Below, in pieces: positions 27,048 through 39,622 of a DNA stretch of 64,000 bases. Position 1 is the stretch's first letter; each line of letters begins with the position of its first letter. The stretch is from Nitrosococcus wardiae (GTDB lineage: Bacteria; Pseudomonadota; Gammaproteobacteria; Nitrosococcales; Nitrosococcaceae), in assembly GCF_004421105.1 (NCBI RefSeq), contig NZ_CP038033.1, positions 3,119,659-3,183,658 of the forward strand, given 5' to 3'. The translations under genes and the position numbers were made by a program. Below the pieces are notes generated by a model, which saw only the letters and a program-made list of their open reading frames with translations, ran no database searches and was not told where the DNA came from.

Positions 27048-28445
27048 ATGCTTTCCAAGCACCTTTCACTCTTGTTATTGACAACTTTACCTGCGCTAAC
27101 AGGAGGCTGCCGCGCTTATTCTCCTCCTGTCGGAGAGCCAACAAATGCTACCCTATTGGAGCAAACATCCGCGACCATTTCTCCTACGCCAGCGCCTTTA
27201 GTCCAAAAATTTAAAGAAGCCTCCCAATCCATTCCTCAAAAAGCTATCGAACCTACGGGGGAACTCACACTGGAGGAAGTGGCCGCCTTTGCCCTACTCC
27301 AAAATCCGGAATTAGCCGTTTTTTCTCAGGAAGTCCGGGCGCGGGAAGCAGCTGTGCTCCAGGCCGGCTTGTTACCCAACCCCCAACTGAGTATCCAAGG
27401 TTCCAATCTGGCCAATTCCAGGCTCAAAAGTTTTGATGGCCCCTCAACCACAGTTCAACTCAGCCAACTCATCCTCCTCGGGGGTAAAATTGCCAAAAGA
27501 GTCAAGGCGGCTCAGCTTACCCAGGACTTGGCTGGCTGGGATTACGAGGCTAAGCGAGTCGAGGTGCTCACCCAAGTCGCGCAATCCTTTATCACCGTGT
27601 TGAGTGCCCAAGAGAGACTGGCCTTGGCGCAGCAACTGGTGCGCCTCGCCGAACAAGTGGCAACCACGGTCTCCAAACGGGTTCAAGCCGGCAAAATCTC
27701 CCCCGTGGAAGAAACCAAGGCCCAAGTGGCCCTTTCTTCGGTTCGCATCGAACTGACCCGGGCCAAAAGGGAACTCAGAGTCGCTCGGAATCAATTGGCA
27801 GCGGTCTGGGGAAGTACCACACCTCGCTTTCAAAAAGCGGTCGGTCAACTCAATGAGCTCTCCCCCTTGCCCTCCTTGGAACAATTGGCCCAATTGGTCA
27901 GGCAAAATCCCGATCTTGCCCGCTGGACCAACGAACTCGCTCAGCGCCAAGCCCTGATTGACTTGGAAAAAAGTAAGGCCATTCCTGATCTTACAGTGAG
28001 TTTTGGGGGAACCGAATATGCCGACACAGGGGATTATGCCCTCGTGGCCGGTATTTCCATCCCCCTTCCCCTATTCGATCGCAACCAAGGGGGAATTGCC
28101 GAGGCCCAACGCCGACTCACCAAAGCAGAGGAAGAGCGGCGGGCTGTGGAAGTGCAGGTGGCCACAGCTTTGAGTAGCGCTTATCAGCGCCTAGCCACTG
28201 CCCATGCCGAGGCGACTATACTCCAAACCCAGGTCCTTCCAGGCGCCCAAAGTGCCTTCGACGCGGTTAACCAAGGCTTTCGCCTGGGCAAATTCGATTT
28301 TCTGAGCGTATTGGACGCGCAACGAACCCTATTTGACTCCAAATCCCAATATCTCCAGGCCCTCACTGATTACCATCAGGCAGTGGCTGAGGTAGAACGA
28401 CTCATTGGGGAACGGCTTGAGGCAGCTAGCAACATTGAAGGATAA
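27048..28445 (+). CDS. czcC: Outer-membrane efflux protein of the TolC family, CzcC type
   Basis: A 465-aa outer-membrane channel subunit of a tripartite heavy-metal efflux pump. After a signal sequence and possible lipobox (TLPALTGGC) comes a proline-rich region, then two tandem OEP domains. The first includes EVAAFALLQNPELAV, and the second begins near LARWTNELAQRQALI. VETKAQVAL-type helical hairpins (SPVEETKAQVALS) form the periplasmic tunnel. The downstream genes for the adaptor and the RND pump follow in the usual CBA order, with the adaptor start one base after this stop. The metal could be cobalt, zinc, cadmium or nickel; the sequence does not decide between them. Confidence 0.85.
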   Translation: MLSKHLSLLLLTTLPALTGGCRAYSPPVGEPTNATLLEQTSATISPTPAPLVQKFKEASQSIPQKAIEPTGELTLEEVAAFALLQNPELAVFSQEVRAREAAVLQAGLLPNPQLSIQGSNLANSRLKSFDGPSTTVQLSQLILLGGKIAKRVKAAQLTQDLAGWDYEAKRVEVLTQVAQSFITVLSAQERLALAQQLVRLAEQVATTVSKRVQAGKISPVEETKAQVALSSVRIELTRAKRELRVARNQLAAVWGSTTPRFQKAVGQLNELSPLPSLEQLAQLVRQNPDLARWTNELAQRQALIDLEKSKAIPDLTVSFGGTEYADTGDYALVAGISIPLPLFDRNQGGIAEAQRRLTKAEEERRAVEVQVATALSSAYQRLATAHAEATILQTQVLPGAQSAFDAVNQGFRLGKFDFLSVLDAQRTLFDSKSQYLQALTDYHQAVAEVERLIGERLEAASNIEG

Positions 28446-28446
28446 A

Positions 28447-29649
28447 ATGATGAAAAGCAAAACCCTACTCGCCATCCTAATTGTCATTGGGGTAGGACTC
28501 CTGCTCGGATGGTTCATTTTGCAAATGGATACGCCGCTAATAAACCATGAAAACGGCAAACCTACAGAAGACACCCAAGCCGAAACAACAACTCCTGCAG
28601 AAGGATTTATTGCGATTACTCCCCAAGCCCTGCAAAGTGCGGGCATTCAGGTGAGAGTGGCTGAGCCGGCAGAAATTAAAACGGCCTTAGAACTCCCCGG
28701 CGAGATCCAGTTCAATGAAAACCGCCTAGCCCATGTGGTCCCCCGAGTGGAAGGTGTTGTTGCCGCGGTCTACAAACATCTGGGGGCACTCGTCGAAAAG
28801 GGAGAACTCATTGCCGTCTTGGAAAGCCGGGAACTGGCAGATTTAAAAAGCCAGTACTACACCGCCATTAAGCGGCGAGAGTTAGCCCAGATCACTTTCA
28901 AGCGGGAGGAACGCCTATGGAAGGAGAAAGTCTCTGCCGAGCAAGATTATCTAGCGGCAAAAACAGCCTTGGCCGAAGCCAAGATTGCCGTGACTGCTGC
29001 TGCTCAACGATTGTTTGCTTTAGGATTATCCCAGCAAGAATTGAATGCCATTGCCAAAGAAAGCCAATCAAAACTAAGCCGCTATCCCATACGGGCTCCT
29101 TTTGATGGCCGGATAGTACGCAAGCATATTGTGCGCGGTGAAGCCGTCAAGGCCGATGCCGAACTCTTTATGATTGCTGATTTGTCTACCGTCTGGGGAA
29201 CCATTACCGTCTATACGGAGGACCTCAATCGAGTTCACTTGGGCCAGAAAGTCGCGGTCAGATCCGAAGAGCTAAGCATGGAGGCCACCGGTACTATTTC
29301 CTATTTGGGATATCTGGTTGATGCCCAAACCCGCTCTACTGAGGCCCATGTGGATATTCCCAATCCCGATGAACGCTGGCGTCCTGGTCTTTTCGTGACT
29401 GTGGAGGTGGCTGAAGAGGAAGTGACTGTTCCTGTCGCCGTGGCAGAGGAAGCTATCCAGACTTATCAGAATAAGCCCGTAGTTTTCGTCCAGGAAAAAA
29501 ATGGCTTTAGGATACGCGAAGTCACCTTAGGACGCCGCAGCGGACAGTGGATAGAGGTGGTAACCGGCCTCTCCGCCGGCGAGCATTATGCTGCCGACAA
29601 CAGCTTTGTGCTCAAATCCGAGCTCAACAAAGCGATGGCCTCAGAATAA
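28447..29649 (+). CDS. czcB: RND efflux periplasmic adaptor, CzcB type
   Basis: About 400 aa, a membrane-fusion protein linking the RND pump to the outer-membrane channel. The ATGATG at 28447 is used rather than an upstream in-frame start inside czcC. An N-terminal membrane anchor (TLLAILIVIGVGLLLGWFIL) is followed by the lipoyl/barrel-sandwich half-motifs (VVPRVEGVVAAVYKHLGALV and YPIRAPFDGRIVRKHIVRGE), an alpha-hairpin between them, and beta-barrel strands (VWGTITVYTEDLNRVHLGQ). No histidine-rich metal-binding N terminus, as seen in some CzcB proteins, is present; that role may be taken by the small histidine-rich protein at 26424. Confidence 0.85.
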   Translation: MMKSKTLLAILIVIGVGLLLGWFILQMDTPLINHENGKPTEDTQAETTTPAEGFIAITPQALQSAGIQVRVAEPAEIKTALELPGEIQFNENRLAHVVPRVEGVVAAVYKHLGALVEKGELIAVLESRELADLKSQYYTAIKRRELAQITFKREERLWKEKVSAEQDYLAAKTALAEAKIAVTAAAQRLFALGLSQQELNAIAKESQSKLSRYPIRAPFDGRIVRKHIVRGEAVKADAELFMIADLSTVWGTITVYTEDLNRVHLGQKVAVRSEELSMEATGTISYLGYLVDAQTRSTEAHVDIPNPDERWRPGLFVTVEVAEEEVTVPVAVAEEAIQTYQNKPVVFVQEKNGFRIREVTLGRRSGQWIEVVTGLSAGEHYAADNSFVLKSELNKAMASE

Positions 29650-29670
29650 GTACCTATGAATAAAATATGA

Positions 29671-33641
<3,971 letters not shown>

Positions 33642-33666
33642 GTTTAAAAACAAGGACCGTCCCGCA

Positions 33667-34776
33667 TTAAAACCACTTTCGACGTTTAAAAAAGACTAAC
33701 AGCAAGACAGCCACCCCAATCATCACTAGCCATATCAAGGGGTAACCGTAATACCAATTAAGCTCTGGCATCGCCCAAGGGCTGTCAGAATTGTTGCCAA
33801 AATTCATACCATACACGCCCGCAATAAAGGTCAAGGGGATGAAAATAGTGGCAATGATGGTCAATACCCGCATGATTTCATTGGTATGATGACTGACACT
33901 GGAGAGATAAACATCCAACATACTACTGGTCATCTCCCGATAGGTTTCCAGTAGCTCCATGATCTGGATGCTGTGATCATAGCAGTCCCGTAAATATATT
34001 CTGGTTCCCTCGCTAATTGGGCAGTGATCCTCTCGCAGCAACCCATTGACCACTTCACGCTGGGGCCAAAATATTCGGCGCAGCAATAATAATTCCCGTT
34101 TAATCCGGTGAATCCAGGCCAAGGTATCCCGCGTTGGACACCGTAAAAGTTCCACCTCGAGATCTTCTAGCTCCTCGCCAAAACTCTCCAATACAGGGAA
34201 TCCCCCATCAATCACCACATCAATCAAAGTGTAAAACAAATAATCTATGGGGCGGGACTGAAAGCGTTTACCGTTTTTTCGTAGTCTTTTTCTGACTGGC
34301 CCAAAGGGATCACGATTACCGTTGCAAAAACTCACGATATAGTGTTCACCTAAAAACAGGCTGACTTGCCTTGTCTTTATGGTTGAATCGTTAAAGACAG
34401 CTAAGCCTAAGATGACAAACAACTGCTCATCATAGCTTTCCACCTTGGGACGTTGCCCTGTATTGAGGACATCCTCCATCGCCAAAGGGTGAAGATTAAA
34501 CAATTCCCCTAGATGGTGCAGAACGGCAGGTTCTGCATAGCCTTGAATATGGATCCAAGTATTGCTGGGTCCCTGGAGGTAGGGTTGGCACTCACCGGCA
34601 TTGGCCAACTCCTGCTCTCTGAGTTCAGCAGCAGTATAGTCAACCAGGCGGATTGAAAGCGGCGCCTCCACGCCGCCTTCTACTGCCACTAAAGTACCAG
34701 GAGGGGTACCGGGGGGATGGTAACTTTTGGTGAAGTAATCCACTATCCGCCTATTCAGCAATATGCTGTTTCCCAA
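33667..34776 (-). CDS. corA: CorA-type magnesium/cobalt transporter
   Basis: A 369-aa inner-membrane channel protein of the CorA family. A large cytoplasmic N-terminal domain leads to two C-terminal helices. The first ends in the selectivity motif GMNF within FIAGVYGMNFGNN, and the second (YYGYPLIWLVMIGVAVLLLVFF) is followed by a basic tail RRKWF. It carries magnesium, or cobalt/nickel, as a pentamer. The frame opens with a TTG directly after the TGA of the HPF-like gene, which suggests translational coupling; no separate ribosome-binding site stands out. Confidence 0.9.
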   Translation of the reverse strand: MGNSILLNRRIVDYFTKSYHPPGTPPGTLVAVEGGVEAPLSIRLVDYTAAELREQELANAGECQPYLQGPSNTWIHIQGYAEPAVLHHLGELFNLHPLAMEDVLNTGQRPKVESYDEQLFVILGLAVFNDSTIKTRQVSLFLGEHYIVSFCNGNRDPFGPVRKRLRKNGKRFQSRPIDYLFYTLIDVVIDGGFPVLESFGEELEDLEVELLRCPTRDTLAWIHRIKRELLLLRRIFWPQREVVNGLLREDHCPISEGTRIYLRDCYDHSIQIMELLETYREMTSSMLDVYLSSVSHHTNEIMRVLTIIATIFIPLTFIAGVYGMNFGNNSDSPWAMPELNWYYGYPLIWLVMIGVAVLLLVFFKRRKWF

Positions 34777-35325
34777 TCAATCTATCAATTTTACGGTACT
34801 GGCCTGGGGACCCTTCTCTCCTTGCTCTTGGTGAAAGCGGACCTCATTACCTACTTTCAATTGCTCAAAATCCGCACCCAAAACGCTATTTCTATGGAAA
34901 TAGATTTCCTCTCCAGCAGAAGCTTCGATGATGCCGTAGTCTTCAGCAGGAAATAAGGCTGCAATACGCCCCTGGGGAGGAGCTTCGTGGTATTTCTCCT
35001 GACCCCGCTGGCGCTGAGCATATTCTTTAAGCTGACGGCGCATGGTGCGGAAGGCATCCCGGACCGCCACATAGACATCTTCATAGGCCTGGTGCTTTTC
35101 AGGCTCCCGACTGACGACCAATTCTTTACCGGGCACAGTCAAATCTATTCGGACATGATAAAGATTGCCCTGACGGTGGTGTTTATGGTCCTGCTCCACC
35201 ACCACCCGACAACTCATGATTCGATCATAGAATTGGTCTAATTTCCCTGCATGTTCACGGACATTGGCTTCCAGGGCCTCCGAAGGTTCCATATTACGAA
35301 AAGTAATTTCCAAAGGTAGTTTCAT
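34777..35325 (-). CDS. HPF/RaiA ribosome-associated domain fused to a cold-shock domain
   Basis: A 182-aa cytoplasmic protein with two domains. Residues 1-105 are an HPF/YfiA-type ribosome-binding domain (PLEITFRNMEPSEALEANVR, and DVYVAVRDAFRTMRRQLK). Residues 118-182 form a cold-shock-type OB fold (GRIAALFPAEDYGIIEASAG, EEIYFHRNSVL, EVRFHQEQGEKGPQA). HPF domains silence ribosomes in stationary phase or stress; the OB part would add RNA binding. GGAGATTTCT precedes the ATG. It is the first gene of a probable unit with corA. Confidence 0.85.
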   Translation of the reverse strand: MKLPLEITFRNMEPSEALEANVREHAGKLDQFYDRIMSCRVVVEQDHKHHRQGNLYHVRIDLTVPGKELVVSREPEKHQAYEDVYVAVRDAFRTMRRQLKEYAQRQRGQEKYHEAPPQGRIAALFPAEDYGIIEASAGEEIYFHRNSVLGADFEQLKVGNEVRFHQEQGEKGPQASTVKLID

Positions 35326-35362
35326 AGAAATCTCCGTTTCAGGTTAGCACAGGCACGAAACC

Positions 35363-35699
35363 CCTCGAATTTATTCGAGGCAGGAGCGCCCTGTGTTAAA
35401 ACTTCGCTATCCAGCCCCCGTCCAAAGGCACCCTCTGGGTAAACAGTTTCTGGCACTGAAGGAGCGACAAACCGGCGCGTCTCCCACGACGCAGGTAAAA
35501 AATATCGGGGGATTGCAGACGCAAGTTGGGCAGCTAAAGACCATGACATAGGAACGTCGCTGTTTCGGCACGATTCTGGAACGGGCCTTGCTGAATCCAG
35601 GATTGGAGAGGCCTCGTGCGGCGTAATGGGCGGCGAGTGTAAACGTCCCGAATGTGGCAGTATCAATCTGACCATAAAGCCTCTAAATTTATTTAGGGG
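35363..35699. repeat. Remnant flanked by two similar hairpins, possibly IS200/IS605-type
   Basis: CCTCGAATTTATTCGAGG at 35363-35380 and CCTCTAAATTTATTTAGGGG at 35680-35699 share the same build: 8-9 bp stem with a TT loop, preceded by GAAACC or AAAGCC. Hairpins of this type mark the ends of IS200/IS605 elements. The ~300 bp between them hold no intact gene; a plus-strand frame near the second hairpin (GEASCGVMGGECKRPECG) might be a decayed TnpB tail. This is a weak call. Confidence 0.3.
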
Positions 35700-35711
35700 T
35701 TGGTTTACGCA

Positions 35712-36221
35712 TTAGTTAAGCACAGCTACACCATAAAAACAGGGGTCCTCCTCTTCACTGACGGCAATCCTCATAATTCTTGCGGTCTCCCTGGCCTCCC
35801 CGGCATCACAGCCACTGATCTGCCGGGCCCAAGCAAGTACCTGCCGTAACCGTTCCCCTAGAAGTCGAAACCCTTCTTGGTAAGACACCCAACGAAACTC
35901 ATGGTGTTCAGGTCGGCCAAGTTCCAGACTGACCGGCAGAGAGACCTTCCCCTTTGGAGCTAAGGCGAGGTAATAACGAGCTACTTTACCACGGCCATAG
36001 GGAACCGTTTCATAGTGCTCATAGCCCCACCAAAACTCAAGTTGAGTAAGGCCGGTCTCCTCTTCCACTTCACGGCAGGCGGCCACCAAAGGTTCCTCTC
36101 CTGGCCGCACTAATCCCTTAGGAAAATCCCAGTAATGGTAGGCACGCAGCAATAGATACCGACAACCCTCATCGGTCTTTCTAATCACCACCACACCTGC
36201 CGAATGCTGTTTGATTTTCAT
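35712..36221 (-). CDS. Nudix hydrolase
   Basis: A 169-aa hydrolase of nucleoside diphosphates linked to another group. The Nudix box is complete: G, six residues, E, and REVEEETGL (within GLVRPGEEPLVAACREVEEE). The surrounding YRYLLLRAYHYWDFPKG and the later HHEFRWVSYQEGFRLL resemble diadenosine tetraphosphate hydrolases of the bis(5'-nucleosyl) type. The C-terminal 30 residues are unusual. It lies divergent from the RNA ligase partner gene. Confidence 0.8.
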   Translation of the reverse strand: MKIKQHSAGVVVIRKTDEGCRYLLLRAYHYWDFPKGLVRPGEEPLVAACREVEEETGLTQLEFWWGYEHYETVPYGRGKVARYYLALAPKGKVSLPVSLELGRPEHHEFRWVSYQEGFRLLGERLRQVLAWARQISGCDAGEARETARIMRIAVSEEEDPCFYGVAVLN

Positions 36222-36316
36222 TGCTTTTTCCCTGAAGGTCTTGGAGAATTAAGCTAACAAGTAATGCCTTTCCCCAATCTCCCTAATTCCCCCCGAACAC
36301 CTTGGATAAATTAATA

Positions 36317-36913
36317 ATGGAACGCTTTATTCTTGATACCAGCGTATTTACTAACCCGGATACTTTCAAACAATTTGCCCCAGATGCGGTCGAAGCGACC
36401 CGAGTATTCCTGCAACTGGCTAGACAGACAGATGCAGAATTCTTTATCCCCGGTTCCGTATACGAAGAATTCCGGCTCATGAAGGATCTTGACTCCCTTG
36501 GTGGCGATTTTGAAAGCGTGATCAGGATTCGCTCTCCGAGACGATACAGCCTGACCATTCCGAGCGAGTTTCTCTATGAATTTATCCATGAGGTTCGCTA
36601 TCGTATTGATCGGGGTCTGCGTATCGCTGAAGAACACGCCCGTCTGGCCGCTAGACCCGGCACCGTTGCTGATCAGGGAGCCTTGATTACCCGCCTGCGG
36701 GAACGTTATCGAGAAACTTTGCGCAGAGGCATCCTCGACAGCAGAGAAGATATCGACGTCCTCCTGCTTGCCTACGAATTGGACGGGGTACTGCTATCAG
36801 CAGACGAAGGGTTGCGCAAGTGGGCCGACAAAGTGGGAGTAAAAATTATACTTCCTCAACACCTGCGGCGGGTGTTAGAAAACCTGGCTCGGGACAACGG
36901 CCTTCCAAAATGA
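36317..36913 (+). CDS. RNA ligase partner protein (PIN-like)
   Basis: About 198 aa, matching the family named RNA ligase partner protein for its constant association with archaeal-type RNA ligases. The N terminus [14 protein letters not shown] and the later [21 protein letters not shown] give the acidic residues of a PIN-type nuclease fold, so it may cut RNA that the ligase rejoins; no activity has been shown to my knowledge. The ATG at 36317 is preferred to a TTG 15 bp upstream. Its stop faces the stop of the ligase gene, with 21 bp between them, a convergent arrangement. Confidence 0.85.
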   Translation: MERFILDTSVFTNPDTFKQFAPDAVEATRVFLQLARQTDAEFFIPGSVYEEFRLMKDLDSLGGDFESVIRIRSPRRYSLTIPSEFLYEFIHEVRYRIDRGLRIAEEHARLAARPGTVADQGALITRLRERYRETLRRGILDSREDIDVLLLAYELDGVLLSADEGLRKWADKVGVKIILPQHLRRVLENLARDNGLPK

Positions 36914-36934
36914 AGGGCTTAGAGGAGAGGTTGA

Positions 36935-38050
36935 TCAATCATATACAACCCCGCCTGAAAGAAGTTCCCCTAGCAACCCCGTGGTGCGCTGAAAAACCTT
37001 ATCAAATTCTAATACATAAAATTCTCCTTCTTGCTCCAGTCGGTGCTCGACGATTTGGAGATGCCCATCTCCTCTCCCCAGATGAGCCAAGAGCTGCTTT
37101 CCATTAGCCCGATTCCGCAAGCGGCAACGAAAACGGTGGTAGACTCGATGCTCACGCTGGCATTGCTCAATGGCCTTGAACACCCCTTCCACAAAAGCAG
37201 CGCCTAACCGGGTTTTAAGCTCACGGGTATGACCAATTCCCTCTTCATCGAGAAACATCACTAACCGCAGAATGCGGCCTATGAAATATTCAGGCGGCAA
37301 ATCCTGCAAGTAGCGGGTCATTGCCTCGATATCGCTCAGACTGGCTTCGCTGGTCACATATTTCGACTGCTTGCCCCCCGGAATATCCTCCTTGAAAACC
37401 AAGCCCTCACGACCTTCATTATTCAGCTTTATCATCAGCTGCTTAATGGCAGAGAGATCGTCAGCTTGAAAGCGGCCAAAGTTCTGTACTGAGGGGAGAC
37501 GGTAGTGCTCTATAAGCTGGCGCTTTTCTGCCTGGGATAAATAGTCGAGCTCGCCCTTACGCTGGCCATCAAAGACAAAAAGTTGAATATCCTCGTGGAT
37601 AAAAGGGGGAGAACCCACCAGATAAGGATTTTCAGGACCCGCTATCTCAGCGCAAAGGATGAGTTCCGGGTGCTCCGAAAATATTCGCCTATCTATCAGA
37701 TCCGGCAGTCGATCTACCGTAAACGGACACAGAAATCCCCCCCGGGTTACCCCCAGCAAACGCTCTCCTAGCAGGAAGACACGGACGTTATAGCCATCCA
37801 CCTTCTCTTCCGCCCAGAAGGCGCCCGTAAACTGCTCCTTAAGCCCTTTATCAAGGCGCATCACTCGACCGATCTGGGGATAGCCCGGAATAAGCGTGCC
37901 ATCTTCGAAGATAATCGTACCCCTGGTCAGGGGGCGGCTATCGTCAGCGAGTCGATGATAAACCAGATCGCCAAAGCGTTCACGGCGTAACCGGCCCTTG
38001 GCTTGTACCTGGTGAAGGGAATTTTTTAGGGTTCGATCGAGTTTTTGCAT
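36935..38050 (-). CDS. ATP-dependent RNA ligase, archaeal Pab1020 type
   Basis: About 371 aa, a nucleotidyltransferase-fold ligase. The AMP-accepting lysine is K83 in EEKVDGYNVRVF (KxDG motif). Further ligase motifs are RGTIIFEDG, ILCAEIAGPENPY, DIQLFVFDG, EGLVFKEDIPGG and SKYVTSEASL (motif V region). Homologous enzymes from Pyrococcus are homodimeric and seal or circularise RNA. The natural substrate in bacteria is unknown. The ATG at 38050 (MQKLDRT) is chosen; a GTG at 38074 is the alternative. It converges with the partner protein gene. Confidence 0.85.
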   Translation of the reverse strand: MQKLDRTLKNSLHQVQAKGRLRRERFGDLVYHRLADDSRPLTRGTIIFEDGTLIPGYPQIGRVMRLDKGLKEQFTGAFWAEEKVDGYNVRVFLLGERLLGVTRGGFLCPFTVDRLPDLIDRRIFSEHPELILCAEIAGPENPYLVGSPPFIHEDIQLFVFDGQRKGELDYLSQAEKRQLIEHYRLPSVQNFGRFQADDLSAIKQLMIKLNNEGREGLVFKEDIPGGKQSKYVTSEASLSDIEAMTRYLQDLPPEYFIGRILRLVMFLDEEGIGHTRELKTRLGAAFVEGVFKAIEQCQREHRVYHRFRCRLRNRANGKQLLAHLGRGDGHLQIVEHRLEQEGEFYVLEFDKVFQRTTGLLGELLSGGVVYD

Positions 38051-38162
38051 AGTCAAATGTTCCACTCCAACCACGACGACTGATAGACCCAGCTAGAGTC
38101 CCATTCTCTACCTAGATTCTGTTACTATTTTCAATCTTAGCCTAAAAATGGAAGCCATCTGC

Positions 38163-38825
38163 ATGCTGAATATATCCCCTGGTTTCACTCTCCGGACTTT
38201 TTTGACCAGCCTCTCTCTCCTATTGCTTGCCAGTTGCCAAACCACCTATTACAAAACCATGGAACAGTTTGGCTACCACAAACGGGATATCTTGGTAGAT
38301 AGGGTCGAGGGGGTACGAGACGCTCAAGTGGAAGCCAAGGAACAATTTCAATCAGCGTTGGAGCAGTTTTCTTCGGTAGTGAACTTCGAAGGTGGTGATT
38401 TAGAAGCCGTTTATAATCAACTCAATGACGAGTTCCAGGAGAGTGAAGAAAAAGCGGAAGCGGTTCGTAACCACATCGCCTCCGTTGAAAATGTGGCCGA
38501 AGCCTTATTTGAGGAGTGGGAAGAAGAACTCGGTCAATATAATAACCCCTCCTTGCGGCGCAGCAGCGAACAGAAACTCACCCAGACCCGGTCACATTAT
38601 GACAAGCTGATCCGCGCCATGAAGCGCGCTGAAGCAAAAATCGAACCCGTGCTAGCCACCTTTCGGGATCAAGTCTTGTACTTGAAGCATAATCTAAATG
38701 CCCGCGCCATTGCCGCATTGCAAGGCGAGCTTAACACCATAGAGACCGATGTGAATCAGCTCATCCAAGAAATGGAAGCCGCCATCAATGAAGCCAACGC
38801 CTTCATTAAAACCCTAGAAAGCTAA
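38163..38825 (+). CDS. DUF2959 coiled-coil lipoprotein
   Basis: About 220 aa. A lipoprotein signal ends in LLLLASC, followed by a mature region that is almost all helical and acidic, with heptad patterns from YYKTMEQFGYHKRDILVDRV to the C-terminal INEANAFIKTLES. This matches DUF2959. It is probably anchored on the periplasmic side of a membrane; its function is unknown. The start may be ATG 38148 or 38163; the latter gives a standard signal peptide. The gene's end overlaps the convergent universal-stress gene by 4 bp. Confidence 0.7.
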   Translation: MLNISPGFTLRTFLTSLSLLLLASCQTTYYKTMEQFGYHKRDILVDRVEGVRDAQVEAKEQFQSALEQFSSVVNFEGGDLEAVYNQLNDEFQESEEKAEAVRNHIASVENVAEALFEEWEEELGQYNNPSLRRSSEQKLTQTRSHYDKLIRAMKRAEAKIEPVLATFRDQVLYLKHNLNARAIAALQGELNTIETDVNQLIQEMEAAINEANAFIKTLES

Positions 38826-39622
38826 CGCACTAATACCAAAGGACAGCGCACTTTATCTAGCAAGCTTTGAAACCAAGCCGGCTCTTGCACTTCAGCCATA
38901 TCGGCAGGAAGAATAATGGCTTCTCCCCCAGTGTGTTTGCAAAGATTTTCCACTCCCGTAGGGGAGGCCATCTCCCGCACCGAGGCTTGCGGCTGAAGCT
39001 CTGTGAGTCTTCCAGCCACCCGCGCCGCTAATGAAGTTTGGCCCTTGCTCTTTTGAGGAACAAGCACCACTAACTGCCTGCCCTTCTGGCGCGCGAGGAC
39101 TAGGGCGGTAATCAAAGCATGCTCAGCCGAGGGGGTATCGGTGTAAACAAGATAAATAACTCCCCTGGAAGCCGAGAGTTGAGCTCCGCTCTCAGGGCGC
39201 CATCTCTTTTGGCGGGGCCGGGCAACAATGAGCACATCAGAGGAGGCTCCGACTTCTAAGAGCAAGGGGATCCGGCGGCCACGAATGGTCTCAAATGACC
39301 AGGATAAGCGGGCCCCTTCTGCGACCCTCGCCAATTCCATTTGCACCCGTTTGGCAACAATTTTAAAGGAGCGATCCAAAGCGCCCCCCTCAAAACGCCG
39401 TTCCTGAGCTGAAAAAAGCACGACTTCGCGAGTAAAGGGAAGCTCAGCAACCTGGAGTAAATCCGCATCCTCAACGAACAAACCCTGTAACTTGGCCTCC
39501 AATTCCGTGGCCAGAAAGGCGGCAAACTCTAGCGCCTCCAAGGTAGAATTGGCGGCATCAAGCGCCAGTAAGACCCGACGCCTGTGCTTATTGTTCACGT
39601 GTGGTTCCACCATCGCCTTCAT
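38822..39622 (-). CDS. Universal-stress-protein-like protein
   Basis: A 266-aa cytoplasmic protein that looks like two degenerate UspA-type domains. The first starts RVLLALDAANSTLEALEFAAFLA and ends with GASSDVLIVARPR; the second starts VIYLVYTDTPSAEHALITALVLA and ends with CPLVLVR. The ATP-binding Gx2Gx9G signature is not clear, so it may not bind ATP. Its ATG overlaps the end of the Lon-like gene by 35 bp, so they are co-transcribed. A role in stress response alongside the protease is plausible but unproven. Confidence 0.65.
   Translation of the reverse strand: MKAMVEPHVNNKHRRRVLLALDAANSTLEALEFAAFLATELEAKLQGLFVEDADLLQVAELPFTREVVLFSAQERRFEGGALDRSFKIVAKRVQMELARVAEGARLSWSFETIRGRRIPLLLEVGASSDVLIVARPRQKRWRPESGAQLSASRGVIYLVYTDTPSAEHALITALVLARQKGRQLVVLVPQKSKGQTSLAARVAGRLTELQPQASVREMASPTGVENLCKHTGGEAIILPADMAEVQEPAWFQSLLDKVRCPLVLVR

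Noticed and set aside
35322-35675. 117-aa minus-strand frame upstream of the HPF-like gene
   Set aside because: Low-complexity composition, no ribosome-binding site, and it overlaps the hairpin-flanked remnant; not a supported gene.
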